DNA of 64,000 nt from an uncultured Pontibacter sp. (GCF_947492645.1 NZ_CANLMZ010000009.1:62001-126000); one strand, 5' to 3'; shown: positions 17,192 to 26,571, numbered from the stretch's first letter. Notes: generated from the sequence alone by a model not told the origin. A program made the numbers and translations.

Positions 17192-18097
17192 TTAAAAGCT
17201 GCCTTCTATATTTTTGTATAGCCTGCCCGGGCTCCAGTAGCCGCTAGCTATTATACGCCTTATTGTATAAAGAGGATCCTGTTCGTCGCGCTTGGCCGCC
17301 AGCTGGAATGCGGCAGTCATGCCATGGCTTTTTAGTGCAGGTATGGCTTCTTTGTTCCAAAGGCCGAATGGGTAGGCAAAATAAGTAACTGGTTTGCCGG
17401 TTATCTCTTCTAGGGTATGCTTTGGCTTTTTAACCTGCGTCAGCCAGTCGCTGTCCTGGTATTTTTTCACGTTTTGATGATCCCAGGTATGGCTGCCAAT
17501 AGTATGGCCGTTATCAGAAAGATCTTTTACCTGTTCTCTTGTCATGTAGCGGGGCCTGTTCATTGATACCGTCATGATAAAGAACGTCGCCTTGAAACCA
17601 TGTTTATTCAGTTCAGGAAGCGCATTGGTATACTGGTCAAGGTTTGTATCGTCGAAGGTGATGATAATAGGCTTATCGGGAAGGGCAGCGCCTGTGGTAA
17701 GGTAAGCCATAAGCTGGTCTGGTGCTATGGTATGGTAGCCGCTATCGGCCAGCATCTGCATTTGCTCCTTAAACCGCTCTACCGGCACAATGTAATCCCT
17801 GGCCTGCTTCGAGTCAGAGTCCCGCCAGTCGCGCACCTGGTGGTAGCATAAAACAGGCACTTCTGGCATGGCTAAAACTGTGGCGGCATCAGCAGAAAGG
17901 TTTATACTTGGAGCAGGCATGGCTGTAGGCACTTCTTCTGTAGAGGCAACTAACGTATGACTGCTGTCTGCTGTGGGGCTTGCGGTTACGGCAGGCGGTG
18001 CCGTTATGTGTTCGGTTCTGGTGCTATCGCAGGAGGCTAATAGGGCAGCAGCAGCAATGCTAAGCCCCGCAATGGTAAGCGTGTAGGAGGTATGCAT
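17192..18097 (-). CDS. Polysaccharide deacetylase (NodB domain) lipoprotein
   Basis: About 301 residues from the Met at 18097; an in-frame Met at 18115 would add six residues but gives a poorer signal peptide. The lipobox is LLASC. A low-complexity Thr/Ala/Pro linker follows, then a CE4 NodB domain: PVLCYHQV, IITFDDTNLDQY with the catalytic Asp pair, the metal-binding HTWDH, and FAYPFG. It probably removes N-acetyl groups from a surface or cell-wall polysaccharide outside the cytoplasm. The substrate is unknown. A copy of TATACTT lies just before the start at 18131. Confidence 0.87.
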   Translation of the reverse strand: MHTSYTLTIAGLSIAAAALLASCDSTRTEHITAPPAVTASPTADSSHTLVASTEEVPTAMPAPSINLSADAATVLAMPEVPVLCYHQVRDWRDSDSKQARDYIVPVERFKEQMQMLADSGYHTIAPDQLMAYLTTGAALPDKPIIITFDDTNLDQYTNALPELNKHGFKATFFIMTVSMNRPRYMTREQVKDLSDNGHTIGSHTWDHQNVKKYQDSDWLTQVKKPKHTLEEITGKPVTYFAYPFGLWNKEAIPALKSHGMTAAFQLAAKRDEQDPLYTIRRIIASGYWSPGRLYKNIEGSF

Positions 18098-18307
18098 ATA
18101 AAAGTTTGTAAGCATCTCAAGATACTCATTTATACTTACTTGCTTGCCGTATATAGCTTAATTTTAGTTAAAATATGTTTGGTGAAAATAGATGCTGATG
18201 TTACTGACCTTTCCGGGTGCTGTCGTGAAAGTATGGGCATTTCGACAGCACCTGGCAGGTTAAATTTTCTCAGCTAAGTATAAGTGTAATATGTTTTTAT
18301 TTAGCAG

Positions 18308-19507
18308 CTACAGTTGATATTTGCCTTCTACATTGGCCATGTATTTCTGGCCCGAACCTGTGTTGAGAAGTAAGATATGCTCGTCTCTGTTTATGTGCCC
18401 TGAAGAAAGAAGTTTTCGGGCGGCCATCCATACAGCAGCGCCTTCGGGTGCCACAAAAAGCCCTTCGTTTTTGCCAAGTTCCTGCAGCCCTTCCAGCATT
18501 TCATGCTCTGTTACGCTTATTGCCGTCCCCCCTGATTGGCGCAATACATTTAGCATCATTTGCTCGCCAAGCGGCCGCGGCACAGCCAGGCCATTGGCAA
18601 TAGTTGGTTTACCCATATAATTTCTGCAGTTTTCCTGCACACCGAAGTAGGTATCTACCAAAGGTTGGCAATTGGCAGCCTGCACGGCTACCATGCGGGG
18701 CAATTTTATACTTTGCGGCAGCCATCCCAACTGCTGCATTTCTTTAAAAGCTTTCCAGATGCCTATTAAACCTGTACCGCCACCTGCCGGGTAAAGTATA
18801 ACGTCAGGTAAATTCCAGTTTAGTTGCTCGGCAATTTCGTAGCCCATTGTTTTTTTGCCCTCAAGGCGATAAGGCTCTTTAAGCGTAGATACATCAAGCA
18901 AACTGCCGGAAGCGTTTAACTCTTTTGCACGGGCAGCACAGTCATTTATGAGGCCATCAACTAATTGTACATCGGCACCATACCAGTAGCATTCTTCTTT
19001 AAAGGCCTTAGGTGTGTGGCGTGGCATCACTACTACGGCTTTCATGCCTGCTTTAGCACAGTAGGCAGCCATGGCTACACCAGCGTTTCCGGCTGTGGGC
19101 ACAATGCAACCCTCCACCCCAAACTCTTTTGCTTTGGATATAGCCATACTTAAGCCGCGCGCTTTAAAAGATCCCGTAGGGTTTTGGCCTTCATCTTTTA
19201 GCTGTATTTGCTTAAGCTCATACTTCTGGCCCAGGTTTAAAAGCGGAAGTATGGGGGTAAAGCCTTCTCCGAGGCTCACAATATGCTCATCAGAGAACAC
19301 AGGCAGCATTTCACGGTAGCGCCACATGGTGCCAACCCGGTTGGTTAGGATACTCCTCGGTAAAGGTTCTTCACTTTCGTATTGTGCCTCAAGCGGGAGT
19401 TGGCAGCAAGTTGAAAGTAGTTGCGGCCCGAAGGCAGAATGTGTAGTTCCGCAAGCTGAACAAGCTAAATGGGATATGTGGCTTTGGCTGAGTGTAGTGG
19501 TTTCCAT
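18308..19507 (-). CDS. thrC: Threonine synthase (PLP-dependent)
   Basis: 399 residues from the Met at 19507. A longer frame from 19642 adds 45 residues unlike the family, so the inner start is preferred. A small Cys-rich ribbon (CSACGTTHS...TCC) precedes the fold type II PLP domain. The PLP lysine is Lys115 in TGSFKARG, with PTAGNAGVA and a phosphate-binding YPAGGGTGL. It converts O-phosphohomoserine to threonine; related enzymes of the family cannot be fully excluded. A LysR-type regulator gene lies 76 bases upstream on the same strand and may control it. Confidence 0.83.
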   Translation of the reverse strand: METTTLSQSHISHLACSACGTTHSAFGPQLLSTCCQLPLEAQYESEEPLPRSILTNRVGTMWRYREMLPVFSDEHIVSLGEGFTPILPLLNLGQKYELKQIQLKDEGQNPTGSFKARGLSMAISKAKEFGVEGCIVPTAGNAGVAMAAYCAKAGMKAVVVMPRHTPKAFKEECYWYGADVQLVDGLINDCAARAKELNASGSLLDVSTLKEPYRLEGKKTMGYEIAEQLNWNLPDVILYPAGGGTGLIGIWKAFKEMQQLGWLPQSIKLPRMVAVQAANCQPLVDTYFGVQENCRNYMGKPTIANGLAVPRPLGEQMMLNVLRQSGGTAISVTEHEMLEGLQELGKNEGLFVAPEGAAVWMAARKLLSSGHINRDEHILLLNTGSGQKYMANVEGKYQL

Positions 19508-19583
19508 GGTCAGAGTTATGCATCCTTTCGTACGGCAAATAAGACCAAAGCTATGAGCAAGCCAAATAGATATTCTGAATGGG

Positions 19584-20489
19584 CTATTCCATTTTGGAAT
19601 ACTGGCTTTTAATAAACCGGATGAAGTTTTTGTGCAGCGCATCGTTTTCTGTGCCTTTGCGCTGTATAAAATGGAATGTTCGCTTTACCTGCAGTCCTTC
19701 TATGGGCACTTCTACTAACTCGCCGGTTTCGAGCTCTTTCAAAACAGCCGGTTTCGGCAAAAATGAAAGGCAGGTATCAGCCCGCACAAAGTTTTTAAGA
19801 GCCTCGGTTCCGCCCAACCTGATTTTAACCGGCAGGTCGTTTAGCTTTATACTTTTTTGATACAGGGCATCCTCTAAGGAGGCAAGCGTTCCGGAACCAT
19901 GCTCACGCATGGCAAGTGGCAAAGTATACAAGTCGTTTAGCTGCAAGGGTAGCTTTGCCAGCGGGCTTTGCGATGAACATACAGCAATCACCTCATCGGT
20001 AATGAAGGGAGTATAGCTAACGTTGCTCACTTTTGTAAGTCCTTCCATTATACCCAGGTCAATCTCATGGTCGAGCAGCGCCTTAAGTGTGTTTTCGCTA
20101 TTCCTGTTTTTTAAGGTGATCTGTACATTTGGGTTTTGCTGCAAGTATGCCGAGAGCAGCGGTGGCAGCACATAAAGCGATATGGTAGTGCTAGAGCCGA
20201 TAACCATACTTACCTGGGGCGAAAATTCGGTACTAACGCTTTTAAAATCTTCGTAAAGTTGGTGTTGCAGCTGGCGCGCTGCTAATATTTTATGGTATAA
20301 CAGGCTGCCGGCTTTGGTAAGGCTAACAGAATTGCCATGGCGCTCAAACAAGCCGATTTTATAATAGTCTTCAAGGGCTTTTACATGCTTGCTAATGGCC
20401 GATTGGCTGATGTACAGACTCTGGCTAGCTTTTGTGAAGCTAAGCGTGCGGGCAACTTCAAAAAATATGTCGTGGCGATGAGAAAGCAT
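19584..20489 (-). CDS. LysR-family transcriptional regulator
   Basis: A 301-residue LysR-type regulator. The N-terminal winged helix-turn-helix reads FTKASQSLYISQSAISKHVKALE (about 18-40), and the effector domain starts near residue 90 with VSMVIGSSTTISLYVLP. Such proteins bind a small ligand and activate or repress neighbouring genes. It is co-directional with thrC, not divergent as is more usual. The target genes and ligand are unknown. The 261-base gap upstream to the small plus-strand gene would contain its operator. Confidence 0.88.
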   Translation of the reverse strand: MLSHRHDIFFEVARTLSFTKASQSLYISQSAISKHVKALEDYYKIGLFERHGNSVSLTKAGSLLYHKILAARQLQHQLYEDFKSVSTEFSPQVSMVIGSSTTISLYVLPPLLSAYLQQNPNVQITLKNRNSENTLKALLDHEIDLGIMEGLTKVSNVSYTPFITDEVIAVCSSQSPLAKLPLQLNDLYTLPLAMREHGSGTLASLEDALYQKSIKLNDLPVKIRLGGTEALKNFVRADTCLSFLPKPAVLKELETGELVEVPIEGLQVKRTFHFIQRKGTENDALHKNFIRFIKSQYSKME

Positions 20490-20750
20490 GCTTCTGTAAG
20501 GATGATACTGTTCTGACTCAAGTTAGGAATTTTACATCTTTTATTCTGCTATACCCGTTCCTAAAATAGGATAAGTATATGGAATCTTCGTCTTGCCGAG
20601 TTCTGAAATTTAAGTATAAATCCTGTTAACCGCGTGCCAGGTTTACCCTACATAAAAGTGCAACAGATAACCCCAGTACTTTATGGGCGTAACTAAGGAA
20701 GTAGATACTGCACTAAAGCAGGCATCCATATGTAACTTAACAACAGAACC

Positions 20751-21017
20751 ATGGCAGATAATAAGAAAGAAAACCAGCAGAAAGGGAATAAGCCAGAATC
20801 AAATGCTAATGCGACTCCCATGCCTAACGAGTATTCTAACACAGCGAACCACAAAGGGGCCGTTGATTTAGGAACAGAAGGTACAAAGGCTACAGCAAGC
20901 CAGCAGCAGGGGCAGGGCGCCTGGAACAAGAAAAACAGCGATAACCGCACAGGCAGCGAGAGCGGAAGTGATAAAGGCGGGCAAGGCGGCCAGAATAATA
21001 CCGGCGGAGGTCAGTAA
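20751..21017 (+). CDS. Small disordered hydrophilic protein
   Basis: An 88-residue protein very rich in Asn, Gln, Gly, Lys and Ser, with almost no hydrophobic residues and a Gly/Gln-rich tail. It should be intrinsically disordered, similar in style to LEA-like or stress-associated hydrophilins. No catalytic motif is visible. The opposite strand has an open frame of similar size, but its translation is only the hydrophobic complement of this one. A strong terminator 14 bases after the stop supports the plus-strand gene. Confidence 0.6.
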   Translation: MADNKKENQQKGNKPESNANATPMPNEYSNTANHKGAVDLGTEGTKATASQQQGQGAWNKKNSDNRTGSESGSDKGGQGGQNNTGGGQ

Positions 21018-21031
21018 AAGTATAAGCCATT

Positions 21032-21084
21032 AGTATAAACAGCAGCGGCTCCGCATAAATTGCGGAGCCGCTGCTGTTTATACT
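21032..21084. terminator. Very long convergent terminator hairpin
   Basis: A perfect 24-bp stem, 5' arm AGTATAAACAGCAGCGGCTC plus CGCA, with a 5-base loop. It lies between the disordered-protein gene (plus) and maoC (minus), so it can serve both. The stem base is formed by AGTATA/TATACT, part of the abundant heptamer. Confidence 0.85.
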
Positions 21085-21103
21085 TCTTTAGAGCAGTCGC
21101 GAA

Positions 21104-21571
21104 CTAGTCGTTAAAATGATATAGGAAGGTAACAATTCCTGTAAAGGCAGGCTTCTTGCCATCCTTGATTTCCAGGGTCACTTGTATCTGCGCTTTGGCA
21201 ATGCCCCGCAGGTTTTTAAGCGAAAGCAATTTGGCTCTTAAGCACACAGCCTGGTCTACTAGTACGGCCTGGTTAAAGCGCAGTTCTTCGATGCCGTAGT
21301 TTACCTGCATTTTAAGGTTCTCGATGCTGATGATCTGAGACCACAGGTAGGGCAGAAGTGACACCGTCAGATAACCGTGTGCAATGGTATTGCCAAAAGG
21401 TGATTCTGTTTTGGCGCGTTCCTGGTCCAGGTGTATCCATTGGTGATCCAGGGTGGCATCAGCGAACTTCTGTATCTGCTCCTGAGTGATGGTGTGGTAG
21501 TCCGAAACGCCAAGTTCTTCCCCTTCATACTTCGCAAAGTCATCGAAGTTGGTGATGGTTAATTTGCTCAT
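21104..21571 (-). CDS. MaoC-like (R)-specific enoyl-CoA hydratase family protein
   Basis: A 155-residue hotdog-fold protein. The catalytic motif is visible as ADATLDHQWIHLD (Asp and His, about residues 36-48), followed by NTIAHGYLTVSLL. Such proteins hydrate trans-2-enoyl-CoA in lipid or polyhydroxyalkanoate metabolism, or act as dehydratases of other thioesters. No partner gene is adjacent. An 18-bp perfect palindrome lies 40 bases upstream of the start. Confidence 0.82.
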   Translation of the reverse strand: MSKLTITNFDDFAKYEGEELGVSDYHTITQEQIQKFADATLDHQWIHLDQERAKTESPFGNTIAHGYLTVSLLPYLWSQIISIENLKMQVNYGIEELRFNQAVLVDQAVCLRAKLLSLKNLRGIAKAQIQVTLEIKDGKKPAFTGIVTFLYHFND

Positions 21572-21611
21572 GTTATAGTTCGTTTGTTGTTTGTCGGTAC
21601 TGAAGGTACGT

Positions 21612-21629
21612 TATACTTTGCAAAGTATA
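21612..21629. promoter_or_regulatory. 18-bp perfect palindrome upstream of maoC
   Basis: TATACTTTGCAAAGTATA is an uninterrupted 18-bp palindrome made from one TATACTT and one AAGTATA. It lies about 40 bases upstream of the maoC start. It could be an operator for a dimeric repressor or overlap a promoter, since TTTGCA resembles the 3' part of the Bacteroidota -7 element. It may equally be a chance meeting of two copies of the abundant heptamer. Confidence 0.4.
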
Positions 21630-21718
21630 GAAATAAAGCTATTTGTAAAGATAAGCTCTTTTTGCTTTAGAGGAAGAGAAACAGGGAAAAGAGTTAGCGC
21701 AAATATGTATTACAGGTT

Positions 21719-22927
21719 TTATTTAGTTCTGTCTCTTACAAAAGATATTTCACCAGGATTGTTATCGACAAAGTTAAAGCCTAAGTCTACAGTTACCGGA
21801 GGTTTAGCTTTATAATAAAACTTGTAGTAACGGCCATCTGAGGTGATTTTGCTGATACTTTTAGTTGCTGATGCTAAATGCGACGGCGGAAGCCAGTTGT
21901 CATACTTACCTCTTAAACTGGTGAAGGTAAGGGTGTAAAGTTCTTCAAATCTGTCTTGTGTTTCCTTTCCATTTCTTAAGTAATCCCAAAGCAGTAAAGA
22001 CTCTGTGCTCTCCAGATTTCCGACTAGTTTATCGTACTTAAACTTATAGACTATAACATCTAAGTAGTCGGGTAAATCAGCTAGAGGCAAAGGTTTGAAA
22101 TCTACTTCTTCATACATAAAAATGAGCGGCCGGTATGCCCAATACAACTCAGCAGGCATTTCTTCAAACTCGAAATTATAAATGGACTTGAAAAGGTAAT
22201 TTTTGTGTGCCAATGATAACGTCATTCCCCATCCATCATTGCCGGAGCTGTACTGCTCTTTCAGATCATAAGGCGAAGCTTTACGGAAGTTCTCTAAAAT
22301 AGCATTAAACCTCTTTTCTCCAATGTTTGCAATATGAGGACCTTCAAAGTGAAGAAAATCATAGCCAAACAAGATTACCTCACCATTCTTATTTAAAATT
22401 AGATCATATATAGGGCAATAACCCATACACCTATGTGAAGTAAATGTAATCCGGTCAATCTCAGGACGCGTAGTTTTAGGAATGTTCTGTTTTACATAGG
22501 AGGCTGCAAAATCTTTATCCCGTCTGAGGATCAGCGTATCTTTAGTTAGCTTCTGAATATTCAAAGGCGTCCATTTATGATCCTTCAGATCATAAAAGTA
22601 TAAGCTATCGTTTCTGATAAAGTAACTGGATGTATCGCCAAGATATTTATAAGGAGCTCTTCTCTTTTTACTAAAACCTTCAAGGTATTCAAAAAAGCCA
22701 GTTTTGTAGATTAAAGTACTATCAGGAGAGAAACTGATGCCTTGAAGTGCATCTGCTCGAAGCGCAAAGGGTTTATTTTGGTCTCTATCAGCCCTTTTTG
22801 CCAAACCAGAATAGTACTCCTTCCATTCGCCAATTATCAACTCCTGAGGAGTGGGTGTAAGCTCAGCAGGCTTCTTCTGGCAGGAGAGAAGGAACAAACA
22901 AAGTATAAAATAAAGAGGTCGGAGCAT
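21719..22927 (-). CDS. Lipoprotein with DUF6438-like domain
   Basis: A 402-residue protein with a type II signal peptide (lipobox FLLSC, Cys near residue 16). The middle has ITFTSHRCMGYCPIYDLILNKNGEVILFG (about 158-186): a Cys-x3-Cys-Pro-x-Tyr pattern followed by beta strands, as in the DUF6438 group. The function of that group is unknown. The last third is neither repetitive nor recognisable. It is expected at the outer or inner membrane surface facing the periplasm. Base composition is somewhat AT-richer than its neighbours. Confidence 0.7.
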   Translation of the reverse strand: MLRPLYFILCLFLLSCQKKPAELTPTPQELIIGEWKEYYSGLAKRADRDQNKPFALRADALQGISFSPDSTLIYKTGFFEYLEGFSKKRRAPYKYLGDTSSYFIRNDSLYFYDLKDHKWTPLNIQKLTKDTLILRRDKDFAASYVKQNIPKTTRPEIDRITFTSHRCMGYCPIYDLILNKNGEVILFGYDFLHFEGPHIANIGEKRFNAILENFRKASPYDLKEQYSSGNDGWGMTLSLAHKNYLFKSIYNFEFEEMPAELYWAYRPLIFMYEEVDFKPLPLADLPDYLDVIVYKFKYDKLVGNLESTESLLLWDYLRNGKETQDRFEELYTLTFTSLRGKYDNWLPPSHLASATKSISKITSDGRYYKFYYKAKPPVTVDLGFNFVDNNPGEISFVRDRTK

Positions 22928-22986
22928 CTATCACAAAGACATTTGTAAGTAAGATACTTAAATTAGCTTCATGTATAGATATTTGA

Positions 22987-23556
22987 TCATACCTTAACTA
23001 AACTTCTCTTCAGCTGCTGTATCTGGCGTTCGTGATGCGTAAAGTGGTCTTGCAGAAAGGATAATGTTTGGTTGATAGAAAGCGGCCCAACGTAAGGATG
23101 CTTGAACAGGCATTTGTCCATTAAGTTTGCAGGAACCTCGTTTAAAACATCTTCCAGGTTAAATCGGGTATCGTCCCATTGCTGGCGCAACTTATGTAGT
23201 GCCGCAGTTTCCGGAACCTCCGCTACCATAGCAGGTGCTTTATACTTTCTTCCGGAGCGGAGGGCTAGTTTAAGAAGTATGGCCTTGAAACCGTTAGCGA
23301 ACGAAGAATTGCCTAGGTTTTCCTGCTTCTGTAGTTTGTTGTTTACATAGCCGGCCGTTACCTTCTCTACCTGTATCATGTGGTAAACAATCTGGTTGAT
23401 AGACCATTTGCCAGCAGCCGGGGGCGTGTTCAGCAGTTCATCATCAAGCCCCTCCAGCTCATCGAGCAAAAGGTTGCGTGATTTTTCAAGGTTAAGATAC
23501 TTAATTTCCAGTTTCGGATTCATAAGCTCAAGATGACGGTAGGCAGCCGAGTTCAT
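22987..23556 (-). CDS. DinB-family protein
   Basis: A 189-residue four-helix-bundle protein. The metal-site histidines typical of DinB/YfiT-like proteins are present in INQIVYHMIQVEK (near residue 60) and LQDHFTHHERQIQQL near the C-terminus. Family members bind a divalent metal, and some transfer thiols, but the activity of this member is unknown. An alternative start at 23523 would remove 11 residues. The upstream gap to the methyltransferase gene is AT-rich and divergent. Confidence 0.78.
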   Translation of the reverse strand: MNSAAYRHLELMNPKLEIKYLNLEKSRNLLLDELEGLDDELLNTPPAAGKWSINQIVYHMIQVEKVTAGYVNNKLQKQENLGNSSFANGFKAILLKLALRSGRKYKAPAMVAEVPETAALHKLRQQWDDTRFNLEDVLNEVPANLMDKCLFKHPYVGPLSINQTLSFLQDHFTHHERQIQQLKRSLVKV

Positions 23557-23706
23557 AGGGCAATGGTGTTACGTACTACAGCTAAATCTACTAAAATTTT
23601 AATTAATACAACAAATTAGTAAATTAAATTTATTGTAAGTAATTGATGGTTAGCTGTGTGATTAAATATTAAGCTAATAGTATAATTGGATTTGTTCAAA
23701 AACGTA

Positions 23707-23739
23707 TTTCTTAATACATAAATTGTGGTTTACTTTGCA
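23707..23739 (+). promoter_or_regulatory. Candidate promoter of the methyltransferase gene
   Basis: TTACTTTGCA at 23730-23739 is one base off the Bacteroidota -7 form TAnnTTTGCA. TTTC at 23707-23710, 19 bases upstream, is one base off the -33 TTTG. The start codon follows at 23757. Inferred only. Confidence 0.35.
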
Positions 23740-23756
23740 TATAGAACTACCACACT

Positions 23757-24470
23757 ATGATACAGAACGACCCGATTGGCTTTGCAGTATTAGATTACCT
23801 GGCAGGAGAGGAAAGTGCTGAGATTACTGTAGAAAGTAACCTGGCGGAAGATGACTTTATACCTGTGCACTACCTGTTCAGGAAACAAGCTGAGATGCCT
23901 GAAATGGAGCAGGTTGCCCTAAAAGCCTGCCAAGGCAAGGTGCTGGATGTGGGTGCAGGGGCTGGTTGCCATACGCTGGTCTTACAGGAGCTTGGAGTAG
24001 ATGTAACCGCTCTTGATATATCGGAAGGGGCTGTAGAGGCTATGCGCACGCGTGGAGTAAAGCAGGTGCTGAACAGCAATGTTTACCATCTAACCGGTAA
24101 ATACGATACCCTGTTGCTGCTGATGAACGGAATTGGAATTACAGGCACGCTTACAGGCCTTGATACCTTTCTGGAGCACGCCAAAAGCCTTCTCAACCCA
24201 AACGGGCAAATACTACTGGAGTCTTCAGACATCTTGTACATGTACGAAGACGAAGACGGATCGGTGCTGCTTGACCTGAACGCCGGTTACTACGGCGAAG
24301 TTAAATACAACATGAAGTATAAAGAGCAGGAAAGTGGCTGGTTTGACTGGCTTTTTATCGATCCTGCCATACTTGAAGACTACGCCTCCAAACACGGCTA
24401 TACTTTTGAGATCCTGTATGAAGGAGAAACCGCCAACTACCTGGCCAGGCTAACACTTGCATCAGAATAA
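23757..24470 (+). CDS. Class I SAM-dependent methyltransferase
   Basis: A 237-residue soluble protein. The S-adenosylmethionine site is visible as GKVLDVGAGAGCHTLVL (about 60-76), followed by VTALDISEGAVEAM with the ribose-binding Asp. LLLLMNGIGITG and NPNGQILLESSD are later strands. The substrate is unknown. It lies alone between a divergent DinB gene and the YihY gene, with 130 bases of spacer downstream. Confidence 0.85.
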   Translation: MIQNDPIGFAVLDYLAGEESAEITVESNLAEDDFIPVHYLFRKQAEMPEMEQVALKACQGKVLDVGAGAGCHTLVLQELGVDVTALDISEGAVEAMRTRGVKQVLNSNVYHLTGKYDTLLLLMNGIGITGTLTGLDTFLEHAKSLLNPNGQILLESSDILYMYEDEDGSVLLDLNAGYYGEVKYNMKYKEQESGWFDWLFIDPAILEDYASKHGYTFEILYEGETANYLARLTLASE

Positions 24471-24600
24471 CTGTTTCTGTTTTGGTTGGTTAGCAGCTTA
24501 TGTAATCTTGTAAAGTATCATCAGCAGATCTTTTGCCGTACGTATACCTGTTTCCGGTTGCCAGCATTTGGCCTCCGGCTAAGGTATAACTGTATTGCAC

Positions 24601-25554
24601 ATGAAGAAACGTGTTGTCTCTACCTGGAACATCACCAAGCAGACGTTTAAAGAGTTTTTTGATGACAACCCGCTGGACTATGCTGCCATCATTGGGTTCT
24701 ACACCATCTTTTCGTTACCGGCAGTACTTATCATTACTATCAGAATTGCAGGTGCAGCCTTTGGTGAGGAGGCAGTTGAAGGGGAGGTTGTAAAACAACT
24801 AGGTGGCATTGTAGGCCAGAGCAGCGCCTCCCAGTTTCAGAGCATCATAGAGAATGCCAGCGTTTCTGAGGCCAGCACCATCGGTACTATTGTGGGCGTC
24901 GCAACCATGATTTTTTCGGCTACCACCGTTTTCGTGGCCCTGCAAGACTCGCTGAATGCTATGTGGGAAGTTAAGGCGAAACCGGAGAAAGGATGGCTAA
25001 AGCTTATCATTAACCGGGTGCTATCGCTGGCAATGGTGGTAAGCATGGGCTTTCTGCTGCTCGTTTCGCTTTCCCTGGATGTGGCTTTGGGTATACTTTA
25101 CAACTTCCTTAGGCAGCAATTTTCCGGTGTGGCCATCTACTTTATCACTATAGGCAATATTATTTTTTCTATACTTATCAGCTCCATTATTTTTGCGGCT
25201 ATATACAGGGTGCTGCCCGATGCTAAAATTAAATGGAAAAACGTATGGGTAGGGGCCATCGTAACGGCTATACTTTTCGTGCTGGGCAAGTATGTGCTTA
25301 ACATATACTTTCAGCACGACCCCCTGGCAGATACTTATGGCGCGGCTGGCTCTTTGGTGCTTATACTTGTATGGGTGTATTACTCGGCCATTATTTTGCT
25401 GTTTGGCGCAGAGTTTACGCAAGTATACTCCCGCACCCACGACAAAGGCATACAACCAGATGATACTGCTGTAAAGGTTAAAACAAAAGAAATTGAGAAG
25501 GATACCGAAACCGGCAAAGTAGAGGTAAAGGAAAAAGAAAAAGGCGGCTCTTAA
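24601..25554 (+). CDS. YihY/BrkB-family inner-membrane protein
   Basis: About 317 residues from the ATG at 24601; a TTG at 24595 is also in frame but less likely. It has six or so membrane segments, for example IIGFYTIFSLPAVLIITIRI, ATMIFSATTVFVAL, GWLKLIINRVLSLAMVVSMG and the pair around LVLILVWVYYSAIILLFGAEFTQVY. This matches the YihY/BrkB family, once thought to be RNase BN and now regarded as transport-like with unknown substrate. The C-terminus is a charged Lys/Glu tail of about 40 residues. Six heptamer copies lie in hydrophobic codons. A terminator overlaps its stop codon. Confidence 0.87.
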   Translation: MKKRVVSTWNITKQTFKEFFDDNPLDYAAIIGFYTIFSLPAVLIITIRIAGAAFGEEAVEGEVVKQLGGIVGQSSASQFQSIIENASVSEASTIGTIVGVATMIFSATTVFVALQDSLNAMWEVKAKPEKGWLKLIINRVLSLAMVVSMGFLLLVSLSLDVALGILYNFLRQQFSGVAIYFITIGNIIFSILISSIIFAAIYRVLPDAKIKWKNVWVGAIVTAILFVLGKYVLNIYFQHDPLADTYGAAGSLVLILVWVYYSAIILLFGAEFTQVYSRTHDKGIQPDDTAVKVKTKEIEKDTETGKVEVKEKEKGGS

Positions 25555-25568
25555 CAAGCCGCCTTTTT
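25538..25568. terminator. Terminator overlapping the yihY stop codon
   Basis: A perfect 12-bp stem AAAAAGGCGGCT/AGCCGCCTTTTT has a 7-base loop that contains the TAA stop of the YihY gene, then a run of T. It stands between this gene and convergent pdhB and probably serves both. Confidence 0.82.
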
Positions 25569-25587
25569 TATATACGTTTCAAGCGGT

Positions 25588-26571
25588 TTACGCTTTTTTG
25601 TACATCACTTTTTTAACTGCATCCACAGTACGCTCTACGTTTGGCAGCGATGCCTCGATAAGCGTTGGCGCATACGGAAGCGGAACGTCGCGGCAAGTCA
25701 CACGCTTAACCGGAGCATCCATGTAATCAAACGCGTTGCTTTGGATGTGGTAGGCTATCTCAGAAGAAATTGAGGCCAATGGCCATGCTTCCTCTACAAC
25801 TACCATGCGGTTTGTCTTCTTCACCGATTCGATCAAGGTTTTATAATCAATCGGGCGAACAGTACGCAGGTCGATTACCTCAGCGTTGATGCCGTCTTTT
25901 GCAAGTTCTTCGGCAGCAGCTAAGGCTACCTTCATCATCTTACCAAAAGATACGATTGTTACGTCAGAACCTTCGCGCTTTATATCTGCTACTCCGATCG
26001 GAATCAGGTATTCCTCTTCGGGCACTTCGCCTTTATCGCCGTACATCTGCTCAGACTCCATAAAGATAACCGGGTCGTTGTCGCGGATGGCAGACTTCAT
26101 CAGGCCTTTAGCATCGTAAGGGTTTGATGGAACCACAACTTTAAGACCAGGCGTGTTAGCATACCAGTTCTCGAAGTTCTGCGAGTGCTGCGAAGACAAC
26201 ATACCGGCGCTACCAGTTGGCCCACGGAAAACGATAGGGCAAGAGTACTGGCCACCAGACATCGACATCATTTTAGCAGCCGAGTTGATCACCTGGTCAA
26301 TAGCTACTAAAGAGAAGTTGAAGGTCATGAACTCGATAATAGGACGCAATCCATTCATAGATGCTCCCACACCAATACCGGCAAAACCAAGCTCTGCAAT
26401 TGGCGTATCAATCACGCGTTCCGGACCAAATTCGTCCAGCATGCCCTGGCTAACTTTGTAAGCCCCGTTATATTCAGCTACTTCTTCGCCCATCAAAAAC
26501 ACGCTTTTATCACGGCGCATTTCCTCTGACATAGCTTCACGAAGGGCTTCTCTAAACTGTATACTTCGCAT
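25588..26571 (-). CDS. pdhB: Pyruvate dehydrogenase E1 component, beta subunit
   Basis: A 327-residue transketolase-fold beta subunit. Visible family segments are [47 protein letters not shown] (about 55-70) and the C-terminal DLRTVRPID and VVVEEAWP. Together with an alpha subunit it forms the thiamine-diphosphate E1 that decarboxylates pyruvate and loads the lipoyl arm of E2. Neither pdhA nor E2 is next to it, so the complex must be encoded in separate loci. Length is normal. Confidence 0.92.
   Translation of the reverse strand: MRSIQFREALREAMSEEMRRDKSVFLMGEEVAEYNGAYKVSQGMLDEFGPERVIDTPIAELGFAGIGVGASMNGLRPIIEFMTFNFSLVAIDQVINSAAKMMSMSGGQYSCPIVFRGPTGSAGMLSSQHSQNFENWYANTPGLKVVVPSNPYDAKGLMKSAIRDNDPVIFMESEQMYGDKGEVPEEEYLIPIGVADIKREGSDVTIVSFGKMMKVALAAAEELAKDGINAEVIDLRTVRPIDYKTLIESVKKTNRMVVVEEAWPLASISSEIAYHIQSNAFDYMDAPVKRVTCRDVPLPYAPTLIEASLPNVERTVDAVKKVMYKKA

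Noticed and set aside
18308..19642. A longer threonine synthase starting at 19642
   Set aside because: The additional 45 residues do not resemble the family and precede the normal zinc-ribbon N-terminus; the Met at 19507 is preferred.
20693..20950. A hydrophobic 85-residue minus-strand frame opposite the disordered protein
   Set aside because: It looks like a membrane protein only because it complements Asn/Gln/Lys codons; the plus-strand frame has a terminator just after its stop.
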